Assembly (NCBI GenBank): GCA_029780415.1
Contig: JAKOYN010000166.1
Span: 1 to 7,545 of the forward strand
Direction: 5' to 3'
DNA length: 7,545 nucleotides
From: RXIX01 sp003989075
GTDB lineage: Bacteria; Pseudomonadota; Gammaproteobacteria; Competibacterales; Competibacteraceae
The position numbers and the translations under genes were made by a program. A model generated the notes under the pieces. That model had not been told where the DNA came from and ran no database searches. It saw only the letters and a list, made by a program, of their open reading frames with translations. Each line of letters begins with the position of its first letter. The first letter of the stretch is position 1. Positions 6,353 to 7,545 of this stretch are shown piece by piece.

Positions 6353-6407
6353 GCAGCCATCAGCGATTTTCAGCTGATTTTGATTCACTTACCGAAAGGA
6401 CGCCACC

Positions 6408-7118
6408 ATGACTCAGCTGCTCCATCTCGACGCCAGCGCCCGCCCCGGCCGCGCGGGCGAACACCCGCACGGATCGCACACGCGTGCCCTCTCCCACCGC
6501 TTCGTCAGCCGCTGGGCGCGCGCCCGCCCGGGCGATGCCCTGACGTACCGCGACGTCGGCCTGCGCCCGCCCGCGCCGGTCAGCGGCGACTGGGTGCCCG
6601 CCGCCTTCGCGCCGCCCGCGCAACGCACGCCCGCGCAGCACGCCGTACTGGCCGAAAGCGACGCGTTGGTCGATGAGCTGCTGCGCGCCGACCTGCTGGT
6701 GCTGGGCGTGCCCATGTACAACTTCGGCCCGCCCTCGGGCTTCAAGGCCTGGCTGGACCAGATCGTGCGCATCGGCCGCACCTTCGACTACCAGCCCGAA
6801 CGCGCCGACAGCCCCTACGTGCCGCTGCTGGCCGACCGGCCCCGGCGCGCGGTGCTGCTCAGCTCGCGCGGCGGCCTGGGCTACGAAGACGGCGGCGAGA
6901 TGGCGGCGATGAACCACCTCGACCCGGCCGTGCGCACGGTGCTGGGCTTCCTCGGCATCACCGAGGTGCACGGTATCGCCATCGAAGGCGAGGAGCTGGG
7001 TGGCGAGGTGCTGGCCCGCTCCGTCGCACAGGCCATGGGTGCCGTGGATCGGCTGGTCGATCGGTGGTTGGCGGCCAATCACCCCCGCGCCGACGCGGTG
7101 CTGTGCGAGGCCGCATGA
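6408..7118 (+). CDS. azoR: FMN-dependent NADH-azoreductase / quinone reductase
   Basis: This cytosolic flavodoxin-like-fold enzyme uses NADH through bound FMN to reduce quinones and, in vitro, azo dyes. At 236 residues it is longer than E. coli AzoR (201), with the extra length in loops at ~15-25 and ~125-145 and at the C-terminus. Diagnostic motifs are the phosphate-binding segment LDASARPG...SHTRAL (residues 7-28), PMYNFGPPSGFKAWLDQIVRIGRTF (102-126; the MYNF loop contacts FMN), SRGGLGY (153-159) and VLGFLGITEVHGIAIEG (178-194), which matches FLGFIGITDV of E. coli AzoR. AAAGGA 7 bases upstream supports ATG 6408. It is divergent from a GcvA-like LysR and probably its target, so it may respond to quinone or electrophile stress. 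The physiological substrate is unknown. A 240-codon antisense frame is a high-GC shadow. Confidence 0.92.
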   Translation: MTQLLHLDASARPGRAGEHPHGSHTRALSHRFVSRWARARPGDALTYRDVGLRPPAPVSGDWVPAAFAPPAQRTPAQHAVLAESDALVDELLRADLLVLGVPMYNFGPPSGFKAWLDQIVRIGRTFDYQPERADSPYVPLLADRPRRAVLLSSRGGLGYEDGGEMAAMNHLDPAVRTVLGFLGITEVHGIAIEGEELGGEVLARSVAQAMGAVDRLVDRWLAANHPRADAVLCEAA

Positions 7119-7119
7119 A

Positions 7120-7150
7120 CCCTGGGCGGGCCGGGGCGCCTCGCCCTGGG
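7120..7150. terminator. Possible bidirectional hairpin between convergent genes
   Basis: CCCTGGGCG (7120-7128) pairs with CGCCCTGGG (7142-7150) in 8 of 9 positions, around a 13-base GC-rich loop. It occupies most of the 36-bp gap between the two stop codons. There is no T tract on either side, so it is at best a weak or Rho-assisted terminator. Confidence 0.3.
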
Positions 7151-7154
7151 GCGT

Positions 7155-7545
7155 TCAGTAGCGCCCGGGCGTCTTCAGCACCGCCATGGTCACGCGCGAC
7201 ACGCAGACCAGGCGGTCGGCCTCGTCGATGATGCGCACGTCCCACACGTGGCTGGAGCGGCCCAGGTGCAGCGGCCGCGCCACGCCGTAGACCCAGCCAT
7301 CGGCGGCGGCGCGCAGGTGGTCTCCTCAGGGTTGACCACATAGGCCGAAGCCCATGAGGCCAGCGTTTCGGCAAACACCACCGACACGCCGCCGTGCAGC
7401 ACGCCCGCAGGCTGGCGCGTGCGCGCATCGACCGGCATGCGGCCCCTCAAATAGTCGTCGCCTCCAGCATCTCGATGCAAGGTCAAGAAAGGCCTGTTCC
7501 CCTGGGCCGCCTCCGGCCGTGCCATTGCCAACGGGCGCGACGAAG
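7155..7545 (-). pseudogene. Hotdog-fold acyl-CoA thioesterase (YdiI/MenI/EntH type), frameshifted and partial
   Basis: One frame reads GDDYLRGRMPVDARTRQPAGVLHGGVSVVFAETLASWASAYVVNPEET, the first half of a YdiI-type thioesterase including the HGG turn and the catalytic Glu of AETL. A second frame then reads HLRAAADGWVYGVARPLHLGRSSHVWDVRIIDEADRLVCVSRVTMAVLKTPGRY up to TGA at 7155-7157. In E. coli YdiI these halves are joined by a VVGLEINAN-like stretch. That strand is absent here, so a deletion near 7312-7321 both removes it and shifts the frame. Further upstream (about 7455-7475) the typical LGIEMLE segment is also readable only out of frame. The family hydrolyses acyl-CoA or aroyl-CoA thioesters such as DHNA-CoA or phenylacetyl-CoA. 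Candidate starts are ATG 7525 or TTG 7531, but the true start may lie beyond the window. It is convergent with azoR. It is either a real pseudogene or a stretch of poor sequence near a contig end. Confidence 0.75.

Noticed and set aside
6360..7082. 240-codon minus-strand frame opposite azoR
   Set aside because: No motif; the plus strand carries a complete AzoR with ribosome binding site.
6958..7428. 156-codon minus-strand frame reaching into azoR
   Set aside because: Arg/Pro-rich product, out of frame with both halves of the thioesterase.
1..7545. A single coordinated new system (for example defence or metabolic island) spanning the window
   Set aside because: All recognisable genes belong to known families, and the two halves appear to come from different organisms, so linking them functionally is not supported.

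Overview
The window reads as two blocks of different ancestry joined at about 4824-4827. Bases 1 to ~4825 look like a gammaproteobacterium of the Pseudomonas group. The evidence is moderate GC (about 53% and 62% in two hand-counted 60-base samples at 4561-4620 and 2461-2520), Pseudomonas-like protein wording, and paired hairpin repeats with GTAGGTTGGG/CCCAACCTAC ends. Bases ~4826 to 7545 look like a high-GC betaproteobacterium, probably Burkholderiales/Comamonadaceae (82% GC in a sample at 5701-5760). These placements come from protein and base-composition impressions, not from a search.

Left block: a glutathione S-transferase-fold protein with a long C-terminal extension (260-1414, +) faces a polyamine module. 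Between them lie two near-identical 88-bp hairpin elements (1679-1766 and 1811-1898). The module is a periplasmic polyamine-binding protein of the PotF/SpuD/SpuE type (2928-4007, -) followed 10 bp later by agmatinase speB (1949-2917, -). speB uses a GTG start whose ribosome binding site overlaps the stop codon of the binding-protein gene. A divergent LysR-type regulator (4119-, +) shares the 111-bp control region and probably regulates the operon. The likely role is capture of a polyamine or agmatine from outside and hydrolysis of agmatine to putrescine and urea.

The junction: the LysR gene loses roughly its last 55-60 codons, and a MmcB-like PD-(D/E)XK gene arriving from the other side loses its C-terminus at the same base or within two bases of it. 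No mobile element or repeat is visible there. This fits either an assembly chimera or an illegitimate recombination.

Right block: the truncated mmcB-like gene (4744-5379, -) overlaps by 8 bp the end of a GcvA-like LysR regulator (5372-6283, -). That regulator is divergent from an AzoR-type FMN-dependent NADH-azoreductase/quinone reductase (6408-7118, +). The 124-bp spacer holds an LTTR-type operator candidate and a fair sigma-70 promoter. Convergent with azoR is a hotdog-fold thioesterase of the YdiI/MenI/EntH type (7155-7545, -), which is broken by at least one frameshifting deletion and runs off the window.

I see no RNA genes, CRISPR arrays, insertion sequences or defence systems, and nothing that I would call a new biological system. 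The items most worth checking are the block junction, the damaged thioesterase and the paired hairpin repeats.
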